This document shows, in pieces, positions 21,956 through 33,879 of a stretch of 64,000 bases of DNA. Numbering within the stretch: the first letter of the stretch is position 1; every line of letters starts with the position of its first letter. A program made the translations under genes and the position numbers. This DNA is from Larix kaempferi (Eukaryota > Streptophyta > Pinopsida > Pinales > Pinaceae): assembly GCA_027924585.1 (NCBI GenBank), contig BSBM01000372.1:10833001-10897000 (forward strand), given 5' to 3'. Under the pieces are notes generated by a model. It had not been told where the DNA came from and did not search any database. It was given only the letters and a program-made list of their open reading frames with translations.

Positions 21956-23770
21956 AATTGATTAACAATAACAAGCAATTCACCATTTTCTCTTTTAGAC
22001 TTGGTCAAACCATCATGGAAATAAATTGAAATGCTTTTCCATGCTCTATTAAGTATTAGTAATGGTGTAGAAAATCTTAGTATTGGGTTACTTGGTTTAC
22101 TTGTACTACAAAGAACGCCCTCTTAATGGACATACCATTCAAGTTGTTTGTAGTTATATCAACACGAAAATGACTAGTGGCCATTAAGATGTGTGCTTCT
22201 CTAACAAGTCAAATTTTGATATTTCTATGAAGAATGCATAACTTGTTCAGTTTCTAGACGAGTCCATTTCAAAAGTAATCAACTAAAAATTAAGTGTCAT
22301 TTGTACATTGTGTTTCGATTGCCGCATAAGTAAATGTCTCTAGTTGAATAATTGCAATATATTGTATTGTAGGTTTATACAATAAATTACAATAAAACAC
22401 CAATTTTATTATTGTACCTTTCATGTGGTCAACAAATTGAATTAATGTAAAAACCACATCCAATGAAGTCCCCAGATTGTTGCAACTTGATTTGAGTTTC
22501 AAGATTTTGTAGTGGTTTACGATCAATATGAATCGTGGTTTCTTTCCTAAGAAAATGTTGCTTCCATTTCTCAATTTGTGCACTTGTCCCATTAAACTCC
22601 ACACTTTAGTGGCATTACTTGCTCTTGATCTTTTCACGTTGACTTGAATCTTTATTGGATGAATTATCATTTCATCTCTAACCATAAACATGAAACTCCG
22701 CACTTTAGTGCCACTGCTTGGTCTTGATCATTTCATGTTGACTTGAATCTTTACTAGATGAATTCTCACTTCTTCTCTAACTGTAAACTCGAAATCTACT
22801 AAAGGTTGTTTTGCAAATGCCCATTTCTTAAATGATACTTTATTTTTTCGAAGAGTCTGAGACTTGCTACTCACTATTGATGATGTTCCGCCCATATATT
22901 TCTAAATATTAATATATCAACTATATAATCACGAATGCGTCATTGAAAGGTATATGTATATCATTCATGCATTGCAAAATTGAATGGTAGAACCAACCAT
23001 TTGTACAAGCCATGCTAGGCCTTGAATGTTGTTAACTTGGGAATGTGACACTTTCAAAGTTATCCTTGTTAAGTATTTAGCAAATTGCAATGGATCTAAA
23101 ATGTCATCAAATCTACGTAATGGGTACCTATTTTTTTGGTGATTTTGTTTAATGCTTGATAATCCAAGCACATTCTTCAAAATCCATCCTTCCTTGGTAC
23201 CAAGATAATCCAAGCACATTCTTCAAAATCCATCCTTCCTTGGTACCAAGATACTGGACGATCTGTGTGGAGATGAGCCTAGTCTTTATTACATGGTGCT
23301 CCTCTCTTAATTTCTTCATACTTCCATACTAACACTTTGAACAAGCCAAGTTGGGTAAAGGATAATCAAACCTCTATGGAATTTCATGTTCCACCACTCT
23401 CTTTGGAGGCAAACCCTTTGGTTTTTGGAATTTTTTTATATATTGAATCAATAAATCATAAATTTGTGTCCTCTATTTGTTGATGATTGGAAGACTTCAG
23501 TTCTTGAGCTTGATTATCTTTTGGTTTGATAACCATCATTACAAATTTCTTACTTGCATTGATCAATCTCTCAACTCGATTGGTTGAAACCAGAGTGATT
23601 TTTACTTAGTATTATAAGCATTCATTAGAAATGGTTTTACATCTTCAATAAGTTTGTACTTGTGTAGTCATCTAGCCATCATTACAAATTTCTTACTTGC
23701 ATTGATGAATCTGTTAGCTTGATTGGCTCAAACCATAATGTATTTTTAGTTAGCTTTATAAGCATTGGTT
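21956..23770 (-). pseudogene. Gypsy pol array, unit B
   Basis: Minus strand, integrase core trace (22250-21956), RT thumb (22703-22290, MRSFMFMVRDEMIIHPIKIQ) and RT palm (23219-22965, SSIKQNHQKNRYPLRRFDDI then LQFAKYLTRITLK). It ends in a roughly 140-bp internal duplication (about 23531-23630 and 23671-23770) that unit A lacks. There is no protease segment; unit C starts directly. Confidence 0.72.
23158..23249 (+). repeat. 46-bp perfect tandem duplication
   Basis: gataatccaagcacattctt and following bases start at 23158 and 23204. The two 46-bp units are identical, so this duplication is much younger than the decayed RT in which it lies. Confidence 0.93.
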
Positions 23771-26055
23771 AGGAATGCATAAATTGTTCAATTTCTAATT
23801 TCAAGAATAATCAACTGGAAATTGAGTGTCATTTGTACACCATATTTTGCTCTCTCCATGAATAAATGGATCTAGTTTAATAATTGCACTTGCAAAATTA
23901 ATCTATTAGATTATAGGTTTACACATTAAGTCAACAATTTTATTATTGTACCTTTCTTATACTTGATCACCAAATTAAATTAACGTAGAAACCACATCCA
24001 TTGAAGTTCTTGGATTGTTGCAACTTCATTTGAGTTTCAAGGTTATGTAGTGTTTGTGATCAATATGAATCACAATTTATTTCCCGATCAAATGATGCAT
24101 TCATTTCTTCACGACATCTACCAACGTATACTATTCTTTGTTATATGATGGGTAGTTGAGAAATATTCTTGTTAATTACGTAAAATGGTAAGCTACCATT
24201 TTCCTCTCTTGTGTAGGGACTAGTTTTATGACATTACCCAATGCAATTGTTTCAATTGCAAATGCATTTTTCAATTTGGATAGAGTTAATACGGGTACTT
24301 CATAAACCTTCGTGTTCCCTATTGTAAGAGCATGTAGATGAGTTACAATATATGAGAAATGGGCAATAATTTTTCTCAAGTACTGCACTTGTCCCATTAA
24401 ACTCCACACTTTAATGGCATTGCTTGGTCCTGAGCATTTCACAATGATTTGAATCTCTATTGAATGAATTCTCATTTCCTCTCTAACTATAAACATGAAA
24501 TTCTCCACTTTAGTGACATTGCTTGGTCTTGGTCATTTCATGTCGACCTAAATATTTACTTGATGAACTCTCATTTCTTCTCTAACTATAAACCTGAAAT
24601 GTAATAAGGGTTGTTTTGAAAATGCCCATTTCTTTCATTTGAGGAATAGTTTATTCTTCCAAGAGTCTCTTAAACTTGCTATAGGTGGTTGAAGATGTTC
24701 CTCCCATACCTGTAAAATATTGATGTATCAAAGTATAAAACCGCGAAAGAGTATGAAAAGTATTTGCACATCATTCAAGCATTGCACAAAACTGAAGAGT
24801 AGAACCAACCATTTGTACATGCCTCTTTTGGAGTTGAATGTTGTTAACTTGGTGATGTGACACTTTGAAATTTAGCCTTGTAAAGTATTCAACATGTTGC
24901 AATGGGTATAGCATGTAATCAACTCTACATAATGGGTGCCTATTTTTATGCTAATTTTTGTAATGCTCGATAATCCATGCACATTCTTCAATGTCCATTA
25001 TTTCTTGGTATTAAGATAATTGGTGATCTGTGTGGAGATGAACCCGATTTTATTACAGCTTGCTCCTCTCTTAATTTCTTCACCTTCATTACTAAAGCTT
25101 TGCACAAGCCTAAGTTGGGTAAAGGATAATCAAGGCACTATGGAATTTCATGTTCCACCTCTCTCTTTAGAGGCAAACCCTTTAGTTTTTGAATTTTTTT
25201 GTATATTGTATCAACAAATCATAAGATTGCATTCTCTATTTGTTAGTGATGGTTGGAAGACATCGGTTCTTGAGATTGATTATCTTTTTGTTTCATAACC
25301 ATCATTAAAAATTTCTTACTTTCATTGATCACTCTCTTAGTTTGATGGATTGAAACTAGAGTTATTTTTTACCTAGTTTTATAAGCATTCACTAGGAATG
25401 GTTGTACATCTTTAATAAGTGTGTAGTTGTGTAGAGATCTAACTGTCATTAAAAATTTCTTACTTGCATTGATGAATCAACTTGATTGTTTGAAACTATA
25501 ATGATTTTTTACTTAGCTTTATAAGCATTGATTAGGAATGCTTGTACATCTTTAATACGATTTTACTTGTGTAGTCATTAGAGAAATATGGCATCAAAAT
25601 TCCATAGATAAGGGTTTCCAAAAACAACTTCACAAATATCTAACCATGCCATATCACACAATACTTCATCAATGAAATGAGTTTATATGCCAAATTTAAA
25701 CTTATAGTATCTCGTAACTTGTTGTTTGACTGAGAAATATGGCATCAAAATTCCATAGATAAGTGTTTCCAATAACAACTTCACAAACATCATAGTACCA
25801 GCTCACATTCTATTCCATCAATGAAATGGGCTTATAAGACAAATTTAAACTTGCATTCTTATATCTTGTAGTTCAGTGTCTTTATGGAACCATCTCAATG
25901 GATTTTGCTCTGGATGTTTATGCATATTCGATTCCTATTTTTTCACTAAAACCTCTTCAAATCGGATTTTTTTACTTGTTGGGTAAAATCATGTAGTAGT
26001 TTTTGTCATCTTCATTTTGATTTTGAAATGATTTTCTTACATGGAATTAAAAACC
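23771..26055 (-). pseudogene. Gypsy pol array, unit C
   Basis: Minus strand. It begins between integrase and RNase H, without an integrase core. 24508-24176 carries IREEMRIHSIEIQ-like sequence, the LRKIIAHFSYIV block and LKNAFAIETIALGN. RT-core DNA follows to about 25135, then the two-copy 150-bp duplication. The protease-side segment is present twice in tandem (about 25560-25720 and 25730-25880). It runs into the unit D integrase through a junction similar to that between A and B. Confidence 0.7.
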
Positions 26056-28425
26056 ACATTTTACTGATTTGATTAACAATAGAAAGCCGTTCATCATTTT
26101 CTCTTTTAGTCTTGGTCAAACCACCTTGAATTCACATAAATGCTTTCCCATGCTCTCTATTTAATTCCAATAATGGCATATACAATCCTATTTTTGGGTT
26201 ACTTGGTTTACTTATACTACAAATAACATATCCTCATAATGGACGTACCTTCAAGTTGTTTGTAGTTTTCCCAACTCTGAAATGACTAGCAACCATTAAG
26301 ATGTGTGCTTCTCTGATGAGTCAATTTTTTATGTTTCCATGAGAAATGCATGACTTGTTCAGTTTCTACACGAGTCCATTTCAAGAGTAATAAACTAGAA
26401 ACTAAGTGTAATTTGTACACCATGTTTTAATATCCCCCTGAGTAAATGGATCCGGTGGAATAATTGCACTTCCAACATTAAATTATCTATTTTATTGGAC
26501 GTTTAGACAATAAATAAACAATTTTATTGTCCCACCTTTCTTATTCTTGATCATCGAATTAAATTAATGTGGAAATTGTTTCAAGGTTTTGCAATTGTTT
26601 ATGATTGGTATGAATCATGGTTTCGACTTTCTTGAACAAATGATGCTTCCATTTCTTCACGACATGTACCAATGCATACCATTATTTTCCATATGTTGGG
26701 TAGTTGAGAATTGCTCCTATGAATTACTCAAATTGGTAACCTACCATTTTCCTCTTTTGCATAAGGACTAGTTCCACAGAATTACCAGTGTAGTTGTTTC
26801 AATTCCAAATGCCTTTTACAAATTGGTTAGAGTTAAGGCTTATGCTTCATAGACCTTCTTGTTCCATGTTGTAATAGCATGTAGATGGGTTGTCATATCT
26901 GAGAAATGGGAAATACATTTTCTCAAGTAGTGCAATTGTCCCATGAAACTCCGCACTTTAGTGGCATTTCTTGGTATTGATCATTTCATGTTGACCTGAA
27001 TCTTTACTAGATGTATTTTCATTTCTTCTCTAACTATAAGCACATAAATCCTCTCTTTAGTGGCACTGCTTGTTCTTGAGAATTTCACATTGACTTGAAT
27101 CTTTGCTAGATGAGTTCGCATTTATTCTCTAACAATAAACTTGAAATTTATTAAATATTGTTTTGCAAATTCCCATATTTAAGTTGTGAAATAGTTTATT
27201 CTTTCAAGGAATCTTTGAAAATTGCTATAGATTGTTGAAGATATTCATCCCATGTGTTGTTGAATATTAATATATTAAAGTATACAAATATGAAATAATC
27301 AATTAAAGGTATGTGTACATCATTCTTACATTGCACAAACCAAAGGGTAGAACCAACCATTCATACAAGCTTTGTTTGGCCTTAAATGTTATTAGCTTGG
27401 TGATGTGTCACTTTCAAATTTAGCGTTGTAAAGTATTTGGCATGTTACAATTGTTCTAGCTTGTCATCAACTCTGCATAATTAGTACTTATTTTTATGGT
27501 TATTTTGTTTAATGATCAATAATCAATCCACGTTCTTCAAAATCCATTTGATTCATTGTTACTAAGATAATTGGTGATCTATGTAAAGATGAACCTAGTC
27601 CTATTACTCCTTGCACCTCTCTTAATTTCTTCAAATTCCATAATAAAGATCGCATAATCCCAAGTTGGGTAAAGGACAATCAGGTCACGATGGAATTCCA
27701 TGTTCCACCTATCTCTTTGGAGGAAAACACTTTGGTTTTTGGAATTTTTTGTATATTAAATCAACAAATTATAAATTTGTGTTCTCTATTTGTGAGTGAT
27801 AGTAGAAAGACATCGAATCTTTAGCCTGATTATATTTTTGTTCAGTAAATATCATTACAATTTTCTTACTTGCATTGATCAATCTTTTAGCTTGATTGGT
27901 TGAAACCAGAGGGTTTTTTTACTTAGTTTTAAAAGCATTCATTATGAATGGTTGTACATCTTTAAAATTTTTGTACTTGTGTAGCCATCTAACAATCATT
28001 ACAACACTCTTACTAGCATTGATGAATCACTTAGCTTGATTGGTTGAAACCAGAGTGATTGTTTTTGCTTAGATTTATCAGCATTTATTAAGAACATGGT
28101 AATACATCTTTAATAAGTATGTACCTTTGTAGTTGTTAGAGAAATATGGCATCAAAATACCATAGGTAAGGGTTTCCGAAAACAAATTCACAAATATCTA
28201 ATAGTGCCACATCACACACTCTTTCATCAATGAAATAAGCAATATGCAAAATTTAAACTTACATTGTCTTGTAAGTTGTTTTTTGTCTGAGAAATATGGC
28301 ATAAAGATTCCATAGATAAGGATTTCCAATAACAACTTCACAAACATGTAACAATACCACATGACACTCTATCTCATCAATGAAATGAGATGATATGCCA
28401 AATTTAAACTTACATTGTCTTGTGT
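26056..28425 (-). pseudogene. Gypsy pol array, unit D
   Basis: Minus strand. Integrase-core DNA (26330-26056) matches units A and B base for base over long runs. The RNase H/RT region is about 26580-27680, then the internal duplication (about 27845-28090) and a doubled protease-side segment (28136-28260 and 28459-28259). The latter reads HTRQCKFKFGISSHFIDEIE and CEVVIGNPYLWNLYAIF. No usable frame remains. Confidence 0.7.
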
Positions 28426-29338
28426 GCTTCTTTGACGAGTCAAATTTCAATGTTTCCACAAGGTATGCATAATTTGTTCAGTTTCCACACAAGTCCATTT
28501 CAATAGTAATCAACTAGAAACTGAACTTCATTTGTACACCCTGTTTTGATCTCCCCATGAGTAAATGACTCTAATTGAAGAATTGCACTTGCACATCAAT
28601 CTATTTGTATGGGATGTTTAGGCAATAAATCAACAATTTTATTATTGTACCTTTCTTATACTTGATCAACAAATTGAATTAATGCATAAACTGCATCCAT
28701 TAAAGTCCCTGAATTGTTGCAAATTTAGTTGAGTTTTGACTTTGCAATGGTTTATGACCATTATGAATCATGGTTTCTTTCTCGAGCAAATGATGCTTCC
28801 ATATCTTCACAGAATGTACACAGATGCATACCATTCTTTGCCATATGTTGGGAAGTTGAGAACTACTCCATTGAATGACTCAAAGCGACAAGCTACTACT
28901 ATCTTGGATAAGGACTTCTTCTGTGGCATTACCAATGCAATTGTTTCAATTTCAAATAGATTTTGCAAGTTAGGTATTGTTAAGACTGATGCTTCACAAA
29001 CCTTCTTGTTCCATGTTGTAAGATCATGTAGATGGGCTGTGATATATGAGAAATGTGTAGTAAATTTTCTAAAGTAGTGCACTTGTCTCATGCAACTCTG
29101 CTCTTTAGTGGCATTGGACCTTGCTCCTAATTACACCTTGATTCTCTCTTATTTTCATCAACATCCATAATAAATATTTGCAAAATCCCAAGTTGGTTAA
29201 AGGATAATTAAGGCACTCTGGAATTTCATGTTCCACCTCTCCCTTTGGAGGAAAACGCTTTGGTTTTTGGATTTTTTTATACTTTATCAACAAATCATAA
29301 ATTTGTATCCTCTATTTGTTAGTGATGGTTGGAAGACA
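28426..29338 (-). pseudogene. Gypsy pol array, unit E (partial)
   Basis: Minus strand. Like unit C it starts between integrase and RNase H. 29091-28807 holds MRQVHYFRKFTTHFSYIT and TIPNLQNLFEIETIALV. A shortened RT stretch follows to 29338, where similarity to the other units ends abruptly. Confidence 0.68.
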
Positions 29339-29802
29339 AATTGGAAGCAAGGGAAATGAAGACACCACTATCCAACAACCTGAACATGTTGCTGTCAACA
29401 TTTCCATCTCAGAGGAGTAGGAAAGTGACAACGAGGAAGATCGGGTCATGGATAGTGGATACAATACCACTTTGTTCTCTTAGTTTTTCTAGTTATATAT
29501 GCACTTTTTTTGCCAGTTACTACTAGGACAACATGCAAAAGTTTACAATACTATAGTTGTTGATAATTCTCTGAAGTAGATTCAAGAACTTGGACTTGAT
29601 AGATGTTATGAGATAAATTTTTTAAAGGAACTTCCAATGCCAATTTTGGAACGATGTAAATTGTGTCGCTAATTTGTATTAACTTTTTATAAAATCCAAT
29701 ATAACTGTTATAGTCAAACAAACAAAAAAGATCCAAGAAATTGGCTATGTAAGAGTGATTTTCCACCCAATCGTAGGGACTTTGTTTAGTATATACTATT
29801 TC
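29339..29802. other. No gene recognised
   Basis: Unique-looking sequence between the end of the gypsy array and a possible LTR. A 65-codon plus-strand frame (29329-29526) has no recognisable domain. Confidence 0.35.
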
Positions 29803-30899
29803 TGTTAAGAGTCCACCCCCAGGCTAGGCTATGAGGCCACCATGAAAAATGAAACACATATAGGATTCTCTCTCTCATCCCAAAACCCATTTTGCTCTCA
29901 ATGTTTATCCAATTGCTCATTCAAAGCTCTACAAGAATATGACTTAGTCATCAAATCCATGGAAATCCTTCCAACTTCCCCACACAACACAAGGAATACA
30001 TTCTCCTTCATTGATCCATAGTTCCCTCAGGAAATCCAACCCTTACAGTGCTTACCAATGTGTGTAGTAAGAGGCCAATCTACTATATTTTATTGGAGAA
30101 CCTCTTATAGCATTAATTCATGTTTTCTCAAGCATTCCAGAGTAGAAAAACTCAATGGATACAGGTTCCTAGCTTTCCCAACCTCTATGCTCACCTACAT
30201 CCATCTAATTTCTCTCCAATCTACAACTCTATTTCGGATTTCAAATTTATGGGTATGCACAGTCTAGTAATTGGTAATGAACAATAAAAAGGAGGAACTC
30301 TGTGTAATCTAAAATCTGCTAGTAAAATCCTGCATAATGAATAATGGATGGTAGAATCCAAAAGATGAGAGACTAATGGAAAAGATAGTTGACATAACTT
30401 ATGAACATAGAAGAGAGTACATTTACAACAGTCGTAGAAGTATATCCATCCCATGTTTCCATAACTACATGAGAATACTTTCCTCACCAATCTCTCACAT
30501 ACATTCAATGATTGGATTTAACAATCAAAAGGAAATAATTGGCTCATTTAAGGTAAATTGCAACAAATGCATGAGTTCTAAGGTTTACACTTGGAAATAG
30601 AGGATTTAATCTCCCATATGCCCCCTTCCCTCTTCCCCTCTAGTGGAATCATATCCCCTCAAGTGCTCTTTGCATAGCCATCTTGGACCATTTTATTTTT
30701 TCCAACATAATATTTACATAGTATTCGAATTGGCATGATAAGCCAACCACATAGTCCATATAGATATATTTACATCATACATGCTATATATTCACTAATT
30801 GGGCCTTGGCCCGAGATCACTAGGAATCCATACTAGCATATTTACACCATTTACATGATTTGATTTAATATATTCCAATTCAAAAATATGGGTATTACA
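29803..30899 (-). repeat. Possible LTR of a minus-strand element
   Basis: On the minus strand a sequence starts TGTAATACCCATATTT at 30899, the opening I expect for plant Ty3/gypsy LTRs (the solo LTR at 54487 starts TGTAATACC). It is preceded by a purine-rich gaaggcgatgaggat that could be a polypurine tract. A matching ..CTTAACA end is at 29803. No second copy is in the window, and the flanks (atttc and atcct) do not match except by C/T transitions. The right boundary is moderately supported, the left one weakly. Confidence 0.3.
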
Positions 30900-31087
30900 A
30901 TCCTCATCGCCTTCGTAGATAGGTATCTAGGTAGTGTGATTAGATGCCATTGCTGCTATAGTCGACATAATTTGATTCAAAGTGTGGCTTCCTACTTCCT
31001 TATATTTAATAGTTTTGAAAGGTCGCATCTATTTACTTGTGTCTTTTAAGTGTGGTGTTTCTTCTTCTTCTTCTTCTTATTCACTAG

Positions 31088-32311
31088 TTAGCTTTGGTAG
31101 GGGGGGCATGGGTCACGCAAGGGTGCTTCCAAGAGGCATGAGCATTTGGAAAGGATACTAGGTTTTCTTTCTCCTGGGGATATTGTAAGCCAATTTCCTT
31201 CTTGAGGTATTTCTATAATCATTTTTAAAAGTATTCCTATTTCATCTAGTTGACCCCATGTTGATGTTTGACCAGGTTCAATGTGCAATTTATTGGCTAA
31301 TATTTCTTGTACCATGGTGCTACGAGGTGTCTGCGATGGTGTTTTATAGAGTGCAAGTTCCCTTCTATCGATATATTTCCCATTTTCCAAGTCTTCTAGA
31401 CGTAGCGCTCCAAATCTTGCGACTACCCTTTGCAAATATTCATCCAAGGCGGGGTCAATCATGGTGACTTCCTTTTCTTCTCCCAGTTGACTAAACCCCA
31501 ACTCAAATAGTGCCAGACTTGTACCTTCATTTCTTCTTACTCTTCATTTTGGTCAATATGGGTTCGCAACTTCTCTCAATTCTTCTCTCCTTTTTCTTCT
31601 TTTTTCTCTTTCAATTTTATGGATGTCTTCTTTTGTTTTGTGTGGACATTTTGGCTAAGTATTTTTCCAACTTGTGTTATATGTTAGGTCCTTTTGTCTT
31701 TTTGGTCGACTAGTATACCTCTTCTACTGGTACCTCATGGTAATACACCCCCCCATCCTCAACCCAACTTACTCTATGTTAGAGAGGGTGTCTCACACGT
31801 GTGATTTCATTTGTATTCCCACTTAGCTTGCTTCTTTTCCTAGTCGGTCGATATAGGTGTATTTACTAGTGCCTGGTCAAGGTTCCAAAATATGTATTAC
31901 CCCATTGTCGATCAAAAAATTGTGAATAAGTACTTGTACTATGCACAAACGATTTCATGCAAGTTGTTGTAGAACCTCCATTTCATGTTATCTATCGACA
32001 TCTTTTCTTCAAGTGCTTGTTCTTCATCGAATTCATTTGGAATCTTTTCGATCCACTAGTACAGGTTAGTGCATCCTCCATTGTTTAACTTGTGTAGTGG
32101 TTCTCTACCTTCTTCACTTGGTGTCATCTGTAGTATGTTCAATAAATTTGTGAATTAATGTAGGCATAGACTCCAGAAATTTCTCATGTATTTTGGTGAA
32201 TAATCTTTCCCTTGCTTGTGCAATTTTCAAATGGTTCCTTCTAGCATAGTTGTTGATGTTATTTTTTATTTTCCTATACAACCACCTACATACTTCCTCT
32301 AGTGTCAACAT
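31088..32311 (-). pseudogene. Unidentified protein remnants upstream of the possible LTR
   Basis: Two minus-strand open frames have protein-like composition. 32311-32114 is rich in charged helices (EEVCRWLYRKIKNNINNYAR). 31501-31088 contains VTMIDPALDEYLQRVVARFG, LENGKYIDRRELALYK and GILLKMIIEIPQEGN. The 600 bp between them is full of stops. If 30899 is the start of a 3' LTR, these would be internal sequences of that element, perhaps gag-like or an extra 3' ORF. I do not recognise either. Confidence 0.3.
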
Positions 32312-33544
32312 TTATGCATTTATGCTTCTGGATGCGGTTCCTTCCACAAGTTCATGTCTCGACAATGGAACCAATTTTTCAATCTAGGGGATTACAGTCA
32401 TTAGTTACCATTGACAGACATTGAGAGAATGTACATTCACAAATAGACAGAGTAAGAATATTCCATCTAAATTGGTATATTAACAATAGAAGGGCATATT
32501 ATAGATATAGACTATTGTCTTTTATACATATGAACCGACATATGATTATAAATAATTGTTCACTATGTTGGTTGGCCTATTGGGCCAGTTGACTATTGGT
32601 TGACTAGTGGACCTAATCGATTGATTGATTAGGCCCTTCCAATGCATGCCATCAACATCATTGTTCTTACAATCAACAAGGCTACAATCAATATCATCAA
32701 ATGCATAATCATGACCATCAAGAAAAGAATCAATATTCTCAACATTAGACTTATTCATAACAATCTGTAGCCAATTGACTTATAATTCAAGACCCTATTT
32801 CCAATCCTATAATCCATGATTAGTCTCATTTTTATCAATGATCTACAACAATAAAAATTCACAATATTTCTTTAAATCTTGGTGTTTAATCTTGGTATTC
32901 ATTAAACAACCAAACATTATTTGCTTGCGGGAAAGAAAATTCTTCACGAAGCTCATCAATGGAGTCTTCCAATAAGGAATCTTCATGCTCAAGCTACGTA
33001 TTGGCTTTTTCCATGACGAGCTAGTATTTTGTGTATTCCTAAGGACCATCTCTTTAAACTACATTTATTGATTGTATTTACAGGATTTTAAAATCTAGCT
33101 AAACATTAATATTTTTCAATGATCTTGAAATATTTTAAGCCAATGTATGTATTACCATTATTGAGTATTCAAGGTTATGACGTGTGTGATATGTTTTATT
33201 AGTCAGTAGGCAGAGACTATATGTTCCAATATTTTCAATTAATTTGACAATGATAATCATTAAGTATAATGTTTTACAAAGTCACTAGAAAAATGATTAT
33301 TTTTAAATATTTTTTATTCCGTTTTATTTCAAAGTTTATTAGACAATAGCATTAGATGTGACCATTTTTATCATTGAACCTATTACTAAAAAATACAAAA
33401 TACTCGTCCGATGCCTGGTCGGGTAGGTAGATCTAGCAGATTTTAATGCCAGCGATGTGCATGCGTGTTGGGTACTTTTATTACTATAAGTGTTCTAGCT
33501 GCGGCTGAGATGTTGTTCCAACACCTATTAAAAGCATTACAACA
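32312..33544. other. No gene recognised
   Basis: Non-coding. The minus-strand frame 33049-32843 and others are short and without recognisable domains. Confidence 0.35.
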
Positions 33545-33634
33545 AACCAATGCATAATTCTTGCAAAGCTAAATTGGCTGTGGTTTTGTAACCAATGCAT
33601 AATTCCTGCAGATCTAAATTGGCTGTGGTTTTTT
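33545..33634 (+). repeat. 45-bp tandem pair carrying a CCAAT box
   Basis: Units start at 33545 and 33590 with aaccaatgcataattc and share aaattggctgtggtttt. Each includes CCAAT followed by an ATTGG on the same strand, about 75 and 120 bp upstream of the ATG at 33664. This position suits a plant promoter element, but no TATA box is evident between it and the ATG. Confidence 0.7.
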
Positions 33635-33663
33635 TTATGTTGTTGTAGAGACTCGAGAACATT

Positions 33664-33879
33664 ATGGCGACGGTTACAGTGCCTCCAACCATATCTCATC
33701 CGAGCCAAGATTTCCAACAAATATGCGATGCATTCAAGGGATTCTCACTCGATATAAATTCAACTAAATTCCAATATCCCATAGGAGTTGTCTATGCTTT
33801 TATTTTCTTTGACGTTCTTACTATCGATTGCATTTTATGTCTTCTTAAAAATTATTATCAAAAGAAATTTCAACAGTAG
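33664..33879 (+). pseudogene. Annexin N-terminal exon fragment
   Basis: The frame opens MATVTVPPTISHPSQDFQQI and continues CDAFKGFSLD. Plant annexins begin with this MAT.TVP....SP..D...L..AFKG(F/W)G.D pattern and typically have an exon end close to this point. After about residue 30 the similarity stops: the next residues, to the TAG at 33877, are hydrophobic and unlike the annexin repeat, and no IIxILAHR..AQR block is found downstream. Annexins bind membrane phospholipid in the presence of calcium; the calcium-binding loops are absent here. The ATG context (acattATGGCG) is good. It may be exon 1 of a gene broken by rearrangement, a captured exon, or a first exon followed by an intron larger than the remaining unique DNA. 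The annexin match rests on about 30 residues. Confidence 0.45.

Noticed and set aside
21205-29338. Nested insertion of several full gypsy elements
   Set aside because: No LTRs, primer sites or target duplications separate the pol segments, and the junctions between units are shared. A tandem array explains the pattern better.
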